A DNA stretch of 64,000 bases from CAYGZL01 sp964354345 (lineage in GTDB: Bacteria; Chloroflexota; Anaerolineae; Anaerolineales; UBA4823). The stretch is taken from assembly GCA_964354345.1 (NCBI GenBank), contig CAYGZL010000151.1:62001-126000 (forward strand), in the 5' to 3' direction. The notes under the pieces are model-generated. The model ran no database searches. It saw only the letters and a program-made list of their open reading frames with translations, and had not been told where the DNA came from. Of the stretch, positions 8,086 to 15,894 are shown piece after piece. A program made the position numbers and the translations under genes. Position 1 is the stretch's first letter, and every line of letters begins with the position of its first letter.

Positions 8086-10538
8086 GGCGTATTTTGTTCC
8101 AGGAGTTTTGGGAACCAATAGGCCAGGAGAGCACTGGCCGGTTTGGCGTTTACCGAGGCGGTTTCATCCTGTAACGCCGCCCAGGGGAAATAACCCTGAC
8201 TGACCAGGCCGTTAAACCAGGGACGCTCATTGACCAGTTGCAGGATAGTATGATAATCATCCCACTGTTTTTTTACATCCGGTTTGGACGGCAGGGATAC
8301 AGCCAATACAATTGGTTTATCAGCCAAATAGTGCACCGGGCGAACGATGTCATCCAAGAACAAACCCATTTCCTTTGCCAGGTCATCTTTCGGGGTGGCA
8401 TTTTCAAACCTCTGGGATCCTTCCCAGGTCAGGTATATTTGATCGAATGCCTCAATGAAGGGCGGTGGGGATGCGATGGCCTGGGTCGAAACAGCCCACG
8501 CCAGAGTCCCCGTAAAGTGAGAGCGAACTTCCGTTATCAAATTTCGCCAACGAGTTTCGGAATCCCCGGGGACATTGGATGGTGTTTGGTCAGCGAGTTT
8601 CCCGCCAGGCAGTGCGGGCAGCAACCAATCGCCACCCAGGATCAATTCATCGGCTCCAGCTTGTTGGGCTAAATCGGCAAAGTGAACGGCAAACTTACGG
8701 TATTGTTCGAACCACACGATCCACCAGCTAAAGTCACGCTGTGCATTTTGCCACCATTCTTGACTGATATCCAGGCATCCCGTGTCAGGACATGAGGATG
8801 TAAAGTTGAATTCTGGGGTTGGATAAAGAGCGACATGAATGTTGCCAATCCGGTTTGCTTCAACCATGGATAACAACTCATCCCAGAGCGGGTTACTTCC
8901 TGCAATCGGTTCTAGCAAAGGTGGATTCTCATGGGTATACGACCAGCCAGGAGTAAGAACCAGCCAGTTCGCACCCAATCGTTTCACTTGTTCGATCACG
9001 GTTAGCATCCGGTACTGCATGATTGGCTGGTAGCCGGGTTCTAAAGATATACCTGCCATGAATTCTGATCCCCTTTGGTTGACCAGATCGGTTGGCGTTG
9101 AAAAATTTTCCAGAGATTGTTCCAGGTCGACCCATGCAGTCACCTGGTCTTTATGGGTAAACGGCAAATTTGATAGGTCTGCGATACGACCTTTACCAAA
9201 TTCCCCAGGGGTTTGTGAATCATCTGCACGACCGCAGAGGCTATTTCGACAATAACGATAGTTTAAATTACCGGGTAGATTTAGTGGACTGTAGAGCACA
9301 TATCCCCAACGATTTTCACTTAACCGCCACATCGGAATCGGCTCAGTCCAACCAAAAAGCGGGTTAAGCTGGAGATATATTTCATCTCCGAGGGGCGTGG
9401 TCGCCGGCACGGTTAAATCAAAAGAAATACTGGTTGATCCAATCGTGTGCCAGGTATCTACCGATTCTTGGATGAGGGTATTTTGTGTTGGAACAATAAG
9501 TTGGCGAAGGCGAATTTCTCCCGTTGTAGTATATTCAGCATTCCAGAAACCATCGCCCAGGGTGTATTTATAGCGTACATCTGCCCCGACAGGCAAGGAT
9601 AGCGTGACCGTGTAGCGACCATCGGGCAGAGTCTCCAACACCGGCATAGCAGAGATAAGGCTGCTGATGCCGCCATGCAGGGTTGCGAAGGTGTTTCCGA
9701 GTTGGACCAGATTTCCAGCCAGGCGGAGGGGAACAATGGGTGGTGTATCATCAGGTACTTTCACCACAAAGGTGACTCGCACCTGGGGTACTGAGTTTAG
9801 CTTGAGTGGAGTGGGTGTGGTGGATTCGGCAGCGACTTGCGCGCCTTGTTGGAAGGTTTGATAAGATCCATCCAAGGCAATCGCAACCAGGTTGTGGATG
9901 CCAATCGGTAACCCCTCAATCCGGAATGAGCCATCTGAAGCAGTAAAGGTCTGGGCGCCGCCAGCTGTCACGAGCAATTGAGGAAGAGGTTGACCTGATG
10001 AAGCGTCAAGCGCCTGACCAATAATTCGGCCCTGATCGCCTTCGAATACGGTATCCGTCCATCGGCTAACAACATCGGTTAGAGTGCCAGGGGCGACGAC
10101 GGAGTACAACCGGTAGCGCACAGGTGAGCCATCCGAAGTGTGTTCATTAACCAAGATCGCTTCGCTTTGCCGTTCATAACGATACAGTACTAACGAGCCG
10201 ATCGCGAACGGTAAGGTCAGTCGGAAACGACGCGGCGCGCCCGGCTGGTCGGGTTCAGGTTCCATTCTGAAATGGCGCACATTCAGCGCCAGTCCGGTTA
10301 CTTCATCCAATATACTGATATAAACCAGGGTGTTCTCTGGGGTATTGGCCGGAATAGCGACCCGAAAGGTAATTTCAGTTTCAGGTCCTGAGGGAAGTGA
10401 TGTGGATTCGGGTATGCCTGGCTGCTCTGGCCTGGTTAAGACTTGTGAAGGGGTTGCTGTGGGTAAGCCACCCGAATTACATGCGCTGAAGAAGATAGTC
10501 AGCAGAATCAGGATGGAAAAGCTTCGCCTCATGATCAT
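8082..10538 (-). CDS. Large lipoprotein with carbohydrate-binding-like beta domains and a TIM-barrel-like C-terminus
   Basis: The 818-residue protein has a lipoprotein signal with lipid-acceptor C20 (FFSAC), then a Pro/Thr linker. Three related beta-sandwich units follow at about 50-160, 248-360 and 375-470. Each has a TPxxTxVYIS-like start and RYKY- or YRYCR-type strands, resembling starch-binding CBM20/E-set folds. A carboxypeptidase-regulatory-like domain lies between the first two (GQALDASSGQPLP, GSFRIEGLPIG). The C-terminal 300 residues (GANWLVLTPGW, HVALYPTPEFN, ELILGGDWLLPALPGG) look like a GH-type TIM barrel. It probably binds or degrades extracellular glycans. It is coupled to the gene upstream by an ATGA overlap. 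The catalytic family is not certain. Confidence 0.7.
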   Translation of the reverse strand: MIMRRSFSILILLTIFFSACNSGGLPTATPSQVLTRPEQPGIPESTSLPSGPETEITFRVAIPANTPENTLVYISILDEVTGLALNVRHFRMEPEPDQPGAPRRFRLTLPFAIGSLVLYRYERQSEAILVNEHTSDGSPVRYRLYSVVAPGTLTDVVSRWTDTVFEGDQGRIIGQALDASSGQPLPQLLVTAGGAQTFTASDGSFRIEGLPIGIHNLVAIALDGSYQTFQQGAQVAAESTTPTPLKLNSVPQVRVTFVVKVPDDTPPIVPLRLAGNLVQLGNTFATLHGGISSLISAMPVLETLPDGRYTVTLSLPVGADVRYKYTLGDGFWNAEYTTTGEIRLRQLIVPTQNTLIQESVDTWHTIGSTSISFDLTVPATTPLGDEIYLQLNPLFGWTEPIPMWRLSENRWGYVLYSPLNLPGNLNYRYCRNSLCGRADDSQTPGEFGKGRIADLSNLPFTHKDQVTAWVDLEQSLENFSTPTDLVNQRGSEFMAGISLEPGYQPIMQYRMLTVIEQVKRLGANWLVLTPGWSYTHENPPLLEPIAGSNPLWDELLSMVEANRIGNIHVALYPTPEFNFTSSCPDTGCLDISQEWWQNAQRDFSWWIVWFEQYRKFAVHFADLAQQAGADELILGGDWLLPALPGGKLADQTPSNVPGDSETRWRNLITEVRSHFTGTLAWAVSTQAIASPPPFIEAFDQIYLTWEGSQRFENATPKDDLAKEMGLFLDDIVRPVHYLADKPIVLAVSLPSKPDVKKQWDDYHTILQLVNERPWFNGLVSQGYFPWAALQDETASVNAKPASALLAYWFPKLLEQNTP

Positions 10539-11413
10539 TCTACCTGTTGGATTAACTGAAGTAATAGTTCTAGGTTAGGAATTACTGACACTGGAAAAGC
10601 CTGTTGCAGTGAGCGTCTTCCAGTTTGATATTTCACCCTTAAATAACCATTATTGACGGCTATCTTGGTTAATGCCTCCCAGGCGATCATCACCCGCAAA
10701 TCAGGATAACCAGTAAAATTACTGGTTGGTTTCTTCAAGATACCCAGACCAGTTTGGTGAATGGCAAAAGGTCCAAAGGCGATCCATTGACCAGTTTCAA
10801 AATCGGCCTGGAGAATGGGTTGGAGTCGGGTATATAACCCGGCCTTGATATAGGAGAGTGCTTCTGCCAGTTGAGGGATATGCGCGGTAAGCAGAAACGA
10901 TCGACCATTCTTTGGGAAAATTCGAGCCTGATAGCAAATCCGTCCATGAACACTCAAGAATTGATTCAGTCGCATGCTCAATGCGATACCAGCAATTTCC
11001 GACCAAAGCAACCGACGTGTCCTGGACAATCCCCGCTGGTAACTAATTCCGTTTTGATAGATAGTCAGGTGCATGCGGGCGGTAATTAACCGACTACAAC
11101 ACCAGACGAAAACCCCGAGCAGAATCAACCAGCCAGCCCAGAACCATGGCTGGATGGGGCTGATGGCTGCAGCAAATCCATATTGTATATAGCGGATATA
11201 GATGGTCCTGCCACCGTATCCCACCATGCTGACGCCGGCGATGATAACCAACATTGCCCCCAGGCAGCTTCCTGCCGTAAAGGCTCGGGGATGGTAGAAA
11301 CCAACTTGATTACCCAAATTGGGCGAAGGCTGTGTGTCACCCGGATTAGCTGACCCGTCCAATGAAGGTCGTTGGTCAAGTGCTGGTTGCTTACGAGCTT
11401 GCTTCCTCATCAT
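10535..11413 (-). CDS. Membrane protein of unknown function, DUF6585-like
   Basis: The protein of about 292 residues has a hydrophilic Pro/Ser-rich N-terminus. Two membrane segments follow, at about residues 50-70 (AGSCLGAMLVIIAGVSMVGY) and 90-112 (WFWAGWLILLGVFVWCC). The cytoplasmic beta-rich region has a pattern of NGISYQRGL, LLWSEIAGI and WEALTKIAVNNGYL, as seen in PH-like membrane proteins (DUF6585-like). I chose the ATG at 11413. A longer frame opens with TTG at 11428. Its stop overlaps the lipoprotein start (ATGA at 10535-10538), so the two are translationally coupled and may act together at the membrane. Function unknown. Confidence 0.65.
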   Translation of the reverse strand: MMRKQARKQPALDQRPSLDGSANPGDTQPSPNLGNQVGFYHPRAFTAGSCLGAMLVIIAGVSMVGYGGRTIYIRYIQYGFAAAISPIQPWFWAGWLILLGVFVWCCSRLITARMHLTIYQNGISYQRGLSRTRRLLWSEIAGIALSMRLNQFLSVHGRICYQARIFPKNGRSFLLTAHIPQLAEALSYIKAGLYTRLQPILQADFETGQWIAFGPFAIHQTGLGILKKPTSNFTGYPDLRVMIAWEALTKIAVNNGYLRVKYQTGRRSLQQAFPVSVIPNLELLLQLIQQVE

Positions 11414-11532
11414 ATTCCATCTTTGCAAGAATCATGCCGGTACATCCCAGGCAGGTTCTCTACCTGATGGACAGATTTATTGGGGGAATAACGATGCTTG
11501 CCGGAGAGAAGGTGAAATTCCCGGGGAAAAAA

Positions 11533-12417
11533 TTACGTTTTGTTACGATTACGCTGCGCCAGGTATGCGAGTCCGATACTCATGAAGTATAGAATGATCA
11601 ATGGACCCATCACCAGTGACATGTTCACCGGATCGACAGTGGGAGTGATTGCTGCCGAGAGAACAGCGATAATTACGATGGCTAATCGCCACTGCTGTGT
11701 GAGAGATTTAGCTTTCACCACGCCCATCCCAGCCAGAACGAAGATGACCAAAGGGAACTCGAAAGCCAGACCTAGCCAAAAGATCATCGAAGTTACAAAG
11801 CTGATATATGAGGAAGGTCGCACCTGGGTAGTAATACCCATAACATTGAGTAAAAAGGGAATCGCTGCTGGCATCATCACGAAATAAGCAAAGGCCATCC
11901 CACCTAAGAAAAATACCACAACGATTGGAATGGATAGGCAACCCCAGATGCGGGCTTTGCGGCTGACGCCGGGGGCGATGAAACGGTACAACTCAAAGAC
12001 TATATAGGGTAATGCCAGCGAGAAACCCGAAAGCAGAGAGATCCGCATTAATGTACCAATTGGTTCAGTAACATCGATTGCCACCAGACCCTCGATACCA
12101 CCCGGGAGAGATTGGGAAAGAATCTCGAGAATCTGACGGCTAAAGGTGAAGGAAAAAGCTGTCGTAACTGCCATAAAGAGAACTGCTCGGAAGAGGTGCT
12201 TCCTGAGATCGTTGAGATGTGACAACAATCCCATGGGATTTTCCGCAGTTTTCGCGAGTGTTTCTGGTAGGGGTGTGTCTTCGATTTCTTCTGTAAAAAA
12301 AGTTCGAATATCCGTAGCTAGATGAGTAATCCAGCGTTGAATTACCCGAAAAATCCAGATGATGACGCGAAATGGAAAAGATATAACCCGCCAAAGAGTC
12401 CTGAAGAATTTCCGCAT
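11533..12417 (-). CDS. tatC: Twin-arginine translocase subunit TatC
   Basis: The 294-residue integral membrane protein is the receptor subunit of the Tat pathway, which exports folded proteins. The TatC core has six membrane segments, and family sequence is clear: MGLLSHLNDLRKHLFRAVLF at the first helix, LPYIVFELYRFIAPGVSRKAR in the cytoplasmic loop, and a C-terminal LYFMSIGLAYLAQRN. An extra amphipathic N-terminus of about 60 residues with positive charges precedes the core and is longer than in E. coli. It starts three bases after the tatA stop and ends the rpmF-led operon. Confidence 0.95.
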   Translation of the reverse strand: MRKFFRTLWRVISFPFRVIIWIFRVIQRWITHLATDIRTFFTEEIEDTPLPETLAKTAENPMGLLSHLNDLRKHLFRAVLFMAVTTAFSFTFSRQILEILSQSLPGGIEGLVAIDVTEPIGTLMRISLLSGFSLALPYIVFELYRFIAPGVSRKARIWGCLSIPIVVVFFLGGMAFAYFVMMPAAIPFLLNVMGITTQVRPSSYISFVTSMIFWLGLAFEFPLVIFVLAGMGVVKAKSLTQQWRLAIVIIAVLSAAITPTVDPVNMSLVMGPLIILYFMSIGLAYLAQRNRNKT

Positions 12418-12420
12418 AGT

Positions 12421-12885
12421 TTATTTAGACTCTGAATTATTAGGATTTTCCGTCGATGCAGGAGGCGATTCAATGATCGTGGGAGGTGTGGTCCAATCCG
12501 ATTGATCTGTTTTAACCACCTTTGGTGGAGTGGCGCTTGGCGGTGTGGTACCAGGCTGGCGAGGATCAATCGTTAGCGTTAAGCTCTCCTGTTCGGGTAA
12601 ACTGGATTTTAATTCTTGACTGATTTGTTGAACATCTTCTTTCAACTCCTGGCTTATTTCTTTTATCGGTTCTTCTAATCCAGCATCTCGCATCAGCTTG
12701 TTTGGCAGGTAGCGTAGATCGCGAGATGTTTCCTGGATCGTTCGCCAGGTAGGGGAAGTTACCAGATTACGTAAAAACCGCCCGATCGTTCGTCCGGCCT
12801 TAATCATGTCATTTGGGCCTAGCACGATCAGGGCAATCAAGATAATGAAAAGTAATTCCAGCGGTCCGACGCCTAAAATTTCCAT
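12421..12885 (-). CDS. tatA: Sec-independent protein translocase TatA/TatB-type subunit
   Basis: The 154-residue protein has the TatA/B layout. There is a single N-terminal membrane helix (ELLFIILIALIVLGP, about residues 9-23) and an amphipathic helix (DMIKAGRTIGRFLRNLV). A long charged segment and a Pro/Thr/Ser-rich tail follow. The LGP turn is closer to TatB than to the FG of TatA, so it may play either role in a TatAC-type system. With tatC directly downstream it forms the translocase. No second tatA copy is in the window. Confidence 0.85.
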   Translation of the reverse strand: MEILGVGPLELLFIILIALIVLGPNDMIKAGRTIGRFLRNLVTSPTWRTIQETSRDLRYLPNKLMRDAGLEEPIKEISQELKEDVQQISQELKSSLPEQESLTLTIDPRQPGTTPPSATPPKVVKTDQSDWTTPPTIIESPPASTENPNNSESK

Positions 12886-12893
12886 TAATAGAC

Positions 12894-13334
12894 CTAAGTT
12901 TTCAGTGACCGTTCCAAGGCTTGTTGGATTTCAATTTGTCGGGTGGCGAGACTGCCAAGCACCCCATTCACGAAACGTGGCGTGCTGTCTGATCCGAAGG
13001 CTTTCGCCAGCTCTACAGCCTCATTGATTGCCACCTTAACGGGAGTCTTTCCAAACACGGCAAACTCCCATAATGCTATTCGGATTATGTTGCGATCTAT
13101 AATAGCTACCTGGTCTAATGGCCATTCGGGAGCGTGCTCTGCGATGAAGTTGTCTAGCATGGCGACCATTGGCCAGACGCCAACGATAATATTGCGTGCG
13201 AAAGCCGCTAGAGTCGGTTCTAGTTCCGCCTCATCGATGCGCTCTTCGATCACTTGTTCTGGGGGGTGACCGGTGACATCAATTTCGAAAAGTGCTTGCA
13301 GGGCAACGCTCCGTGCCCTGGTGCGCGGTTTCAT
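12894..13334 (-). CDS. nusB: Transcription antitermination factor NusB
   Basis: The 146-residue all-helical protein binds boxA RNA with S10 during rRNA antitermination. Family sequence is clear: RTRARSVALQALFEID at the start, LDQVAIIDRNIIRIALWE in the middle, and PVKVAINEAVELAKAFGSDSTPRFVNGVLGSL near the end. Length is normal. It lies eight bases upstream of tatA and six downstream of the Asp23-family gene, an arrangement (asp23-nusB) common in Gram-positive and Chloroflexi genomes. Confidence 0.96.
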   Translation of the reverse strand: MKPRTRARSVALQALFEIDVTGHPPEQVIEERIDEAELEPTLAAFARNIIVGVWPMVAMLDNFIAEHAPEWPLDQVAIIDRNIIRIALWEFAVFGKTPVKVAINEAVELAKAFGSDSTPRFVNGVLGSLATRQIEIQQALERSLKT

Positions 13335-13340
13335 TTTTAT

Positions 13341-13790
13341 TTAGGCTTCTGCCTCCGCAGGATAGTCAACATCTTCTACGTGAACATTGATGCGACCAAC
13401 TTGCATGCCCACCATTTCGGAAATTGCCCGTGCTGTTTCTTGTTGCACCAGCCGGCACACCTCGCGAATATTGTAGTCATGCTTAAGGATCACATACAAG
13501 TCAACATTCACTGTATCTTCTTTAATTTCGAGGCGGACGCCTTCGTTGTAGCCGCGTGTGAAGAATCGGTCAACCCCTCCAGTAATCGTGCTCATCCGAC
13601 TGATGCCATCAACATTCAAAGTGGCCAAACGGGCGATATTCAACAGCACCTCAGGCGCGATAGTCGTCTTCCCAGCTGCGATGGCTCCATAATCTGCGTC
13701 TTCAGCATGTTGTGAAAGCGCCGGATTTTGAGATGATGGTTCCGGCATACCCGGATTTTTCTTCTCCGCCGGATCAGTTTGTTCCGCCAT
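13341..13790 (-). CDS. Asp23/Gls24-family envelope stress response protein
   Basis: The 149-residue protein has a disordered N-terminus rich in Glu, Pro and Ser. The Asp23/YloU core follows (TTIAPEVLLNIARLATLNVDGISRMS, VNVDLYVILKHDYNIREVCRLVQQETARAISEMVGMQVGRINVHVEDV). These proteins associate with the inner face of the membrane and respond to envelope stress. It sits between fabG and nusB with short gaps (12 and six bases). The neighbourhood suggests a housekeeping role linked to lipid synthesis and translation. Confidence 0.92.
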   Translation of the reverse strand: MAEQTDPAEKKNPGMPEPSSQNPALSQHAEDADYGAIAAGKTTIAPEVLLNIARLATLNVDGISRMSTITGGVDRFFTRGYNEGVRLEIKEDTVNVDLYVILKHDYNIREVCRLVQQETARAISEMVGMQVGRINVHVEDVDYPAEAEA

Positions 13791-13802
13791 ATCTCCTCCC
13801 GA

Positions 13803-14549
13803 TTACATCATCATCATGCCGCCGTCCACACTCAGCACCTGTCCGGTGATATAACTTGCTTCGTCGGAGGCGAAAAATGCCACAGCATAAGCAATCTCTT
13901 CCGGTTTACCCCAACGGCTGAGGGGGATCAGCTTCATCATAGAATCTTTTAGTTCGGCTGGTAAATTAATGGTTAATGCCGTAGGCACAAAGCCAGGGGC
14001 TACAGCGTTGACCGTTATATTGCGTGAGGCGACTTCACGCGCCAACGCTTTAGTAAAACCGATCACCCCGGCCTTGGAAGCCGAATAATTCGTTTGACCA
14101 ATCTGACCTGCCAATCCGGATACCGAGGATATGTTAATAATCCGGCCATAGCGTTGTTTCATCATGGAACGTATGAGGGCTTTGCTGCAGTTGAACGCGC
14201 CCTTTAAATTGATGTTAATCACCAGATCCCATTCTGACTCGTCCATGCGCATGATCAGATTGTCGCGCGTGATACCGGCATTGTTGACCAGGATGTCGAT
14301 ATGACCGAACTCGGCCAGTGCATGTTCTACCATTGTCCGGGCACTGGCGTGGTTGGATACGTCAACCGGCAACGCAAGCGTGTGTCGTCCGGTCGCTGCC
14401 GCGATTTCCTGAGCTGTGGATTGAGCAAGTTGTTCCTGGATATCGGCAATCACCACATCCACACCACGTCCAGCCAATGTCTCTGCGATGGCGCGGCCAA
14501 TTCCCCTGGAACCACCCGTAATTACAGCAGTCTTACCTTCAAAGGACAT
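13803..14549 (-). CDS. fabG: 3-oxoacyl-[acyl-carrier-protein] reductase
   Basis: The 248-residue short-chain dehydrogenase reduces 3-oxoacyl-ACP with NADPH in fatty acid elongation. Visible are the cofactor motif TGGSRGIGRA (residues 11-20), NNAGITRDNLIMRM, the catalytic Ser in NISSVSG, and YSASKAGVIGF with the Tyr-Lys pair. The C-terminus is the usual SYITGQVLSVDGG. The frame could begin five codons earlier, but GGAG lies inside that extension nine bases before the ATG at 14549, which I take as the start. It is downstream of fabD in the same operon. Confidence 0.95.
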   Translation of the reverse strand: MSFEGKTAVITGGSRGIGRAIAETLAGRGVDVVIADIQEQLAQSTAQEIAAATGRHTLALPVDVSNHASARTMVEHALAEFGHIDILVNNAGITRDNLIMRMDESEWDLVININLKGAFNCSKALIRSMMKQRYGRIINISSVSGLAGQIGQTNYSASKAGVIGFTKALAREVASRNITVNAVAPGFVPTALTINLPAELKDSMMKLIPLSRWGKPEEIAYAVAFFASDEASYITGQVLSVDGGMMMM

Positions 14550-14612
14550 GGCGAAAATCTCCATTCAGTATTAATAAAATAATCCTCGCATGCAACTGCA
14601 ACCCGCAGGTGA

Positions 14613-15560
14613 TTATACCGCGTCCTTTGCCAGTTTTTCAAAATCGGCGGGCATACCCAGGGTAAACCCTCTAACTTCGGGGTTGATTCGTTTTAACAGC
14701 CCGGTGAGGACTGATCCGTTGCCCAATTCGATGAAGGTAGTAACGCCCAGGCGGATCATCGTTTGGATTGACTCGCTCCAACGCACGCGCGAGGTTAATT
14801 GAGCCTGTAAGTCGTTCCGTAATTGGTCAGCAGAAGAGAGTGGTTCTGCAGAAACATTACCAACTAACGGGAGAAGTGAATCGCGGATAGGCGCAGCCTG
14901 GACCGCTTGATTAAAGGACTCCTGTATCGAAGTCATTAAGGGTGAGTGGGCCGCGATACTCACGGCCAGGGATCTGGCACGCCGGGCGCCCGCTTGTTGC
15001 GCCAGCACAAGTGCGCGTTCCAGCGCCGGGCTGGCCCCAGAAATTACCACTTGCCCAGGGCAATTGTCATTGGCCACCTGGACGATCGCGCCAGGTTGGC
15101 TGGCTTCAGTGCACACCCGCTCTAAGGTAGTGATATCTAAACCCAGGATGGCTGCCATACCACCGGGTGAAATTTCGCCGGCTTTTTTCATTAATTCCCC
15201 GCGTCGCCGAACCAATCGCAGCCCGGCAAGGAAATTGAGTGCGCCAGCCGCGATCAGAGCGCTGAATTCACCCATCGAATGACCGGCGACAAAAGCCGCT
15301 CGGAAACCAGGATAATATTGGAAGAACACGTATAATGAAGCGATCGAGTGAACTAATAGAGCGGGTTGGGTATTCAGGGTATCGTTAAGCTCGCTTTCTG
15401 GACCTTCCCAGGCTATTTTTCTAAGAGGAAAACCCAGTTCAAGCTCAGCTTGTTCAAACATCTCGCCGGCAACCGGGAAAGCTTCAACGAGCTCTCGCCC
15501 CATTCCAATTGTTTGTGAACCTTGACCGGGGAAGATGAAAGCAGTGTGTGCCGGATCCAT
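14613..15560 (-). CDS. fabD: Malonyl-CoA:ACP transacylase
   Basis: The 315-residue acyltransferase loads malonyl groups onto acyl carrier protein. It begins with AFIFPGQGSQTIGMG. The nucleophile is S95 in GHSMGE, and NDNCPGQVVISG and a C-terminal FIELGNGSVLTGLLKR are present. The start is the ATG at 15560, preceded by GGGAG and six bases. A longer frame to 15599 lacks such a site. It lies between rpmF and fabG. No acpP or fabH is in the cluster. Confidence 0.95.
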   Translation of the reverse strand: MDPAHTAFIFPGQGSQTIGMGRELVEAFPVAGEMFEQAELELGFPLRKIAWEGPESELNDTLNTQPALLVHSIASLYVFFQYYPGFRAAFVAGHSMGEFSALIAAGALNFLAGLRLVRRRGELMKKAGEISPGGMAAILGLDITTLERVCTEASQPGAIVQVANDNCPGQVVISGASPALERALVLAQQAGARRARSLAVSIAAHSPLMTSIQESFNQAVQAAPIRDSLLPLVGNVSAEPLSSADQLRNDLQAQLTSRVRWSESIQTMIRLGVTTFIELGNGSVLTGLLKRINPEVRGFTLGMPADFEKLAKDAV

Positions 15561-15610
15561 GTTATTCTCCCTTAAATGCTTACGGGCCGTGATCTTCACG
15601 GCCCGTTGGC

Positions 15611-15796
15611 TTATTTCTCTTCTTTGCTGACCACTTCGCGGTCTCGGTAATGTCCGCAGCTCGGGCAGACTGTATGGGGCAAGCGCATTTCACCACAGTT
15701 CGAACATTGAACCAGATTGCGCGCCTCCAGTGCGTCATGTGCCCGCCGGCGATCACGGCGTCCACGCGAAAGTTTACGCTTTGGATGAGGGGGCAT
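15611..15796 (-). CDS. rpmF: Large ribosomal subunit protein bL32
   Basis: The 61-residue protein has the typical basic N-terminus (PPHPKRKLSRGRRDRRRAHDAL) and a zinc ribbon with CSNC and CPSC pairs. It is preceded by TAGGAG seven bases before the ATG. It is the first gene of the cluster rpmF-fabD-fabG-asp23-nusB-tatA-tatC and lies behind a consensus promoter. The rpmF-fab linkage is widespread in bacteria and ties ribosome and membrane synthesis. Confidence 0.97.
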   Translation of the reverse strand: MPPHPKRKLSRGRRDRRRAHDALEARNLVQCSNCGEMRLPHTVCPSCGHYRDREVVSKEEK

Positions 15797-15819
15797 GGTC
15801 TTTCTCCTACAAAATAATA

Positions 15820-15836
15820 CCTGCCCGATCGGCAGG
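15820..15836 (-). other. Hairpin at the 5' end of the rpmF mRNA
   Basis: CCTGCC and GGCAGG flank a five-base loop, seven to eight bases downstream of the -10 box, so it would fold at the very 5' end of the transcript. It could protect the mRNA or act as a regulatory site. No known motif was recognised. Confidence 0.45.
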
Positions 15837-15843
15837 CAGGGGG

Positions 15844-15872
15844 ATTATACGTGTATGCCGGATGGTTGTCAA
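15844..15872 (-). promoter_or_regulatory. Consensus sigma-70 promoter of the rpmF operon
   Basis: On the minus strand, TTGACA (15872-15867) and TATAAT (15849-15844) are separated by exactly 17 bases. Both hexamers are perfect. The predicted start is near 15837, about 40 bases before the rpmF ATG. Confidence 0.9.
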
Positions 15873-15894
15873 GTCTGGTTTTCCACCGGAAAAC

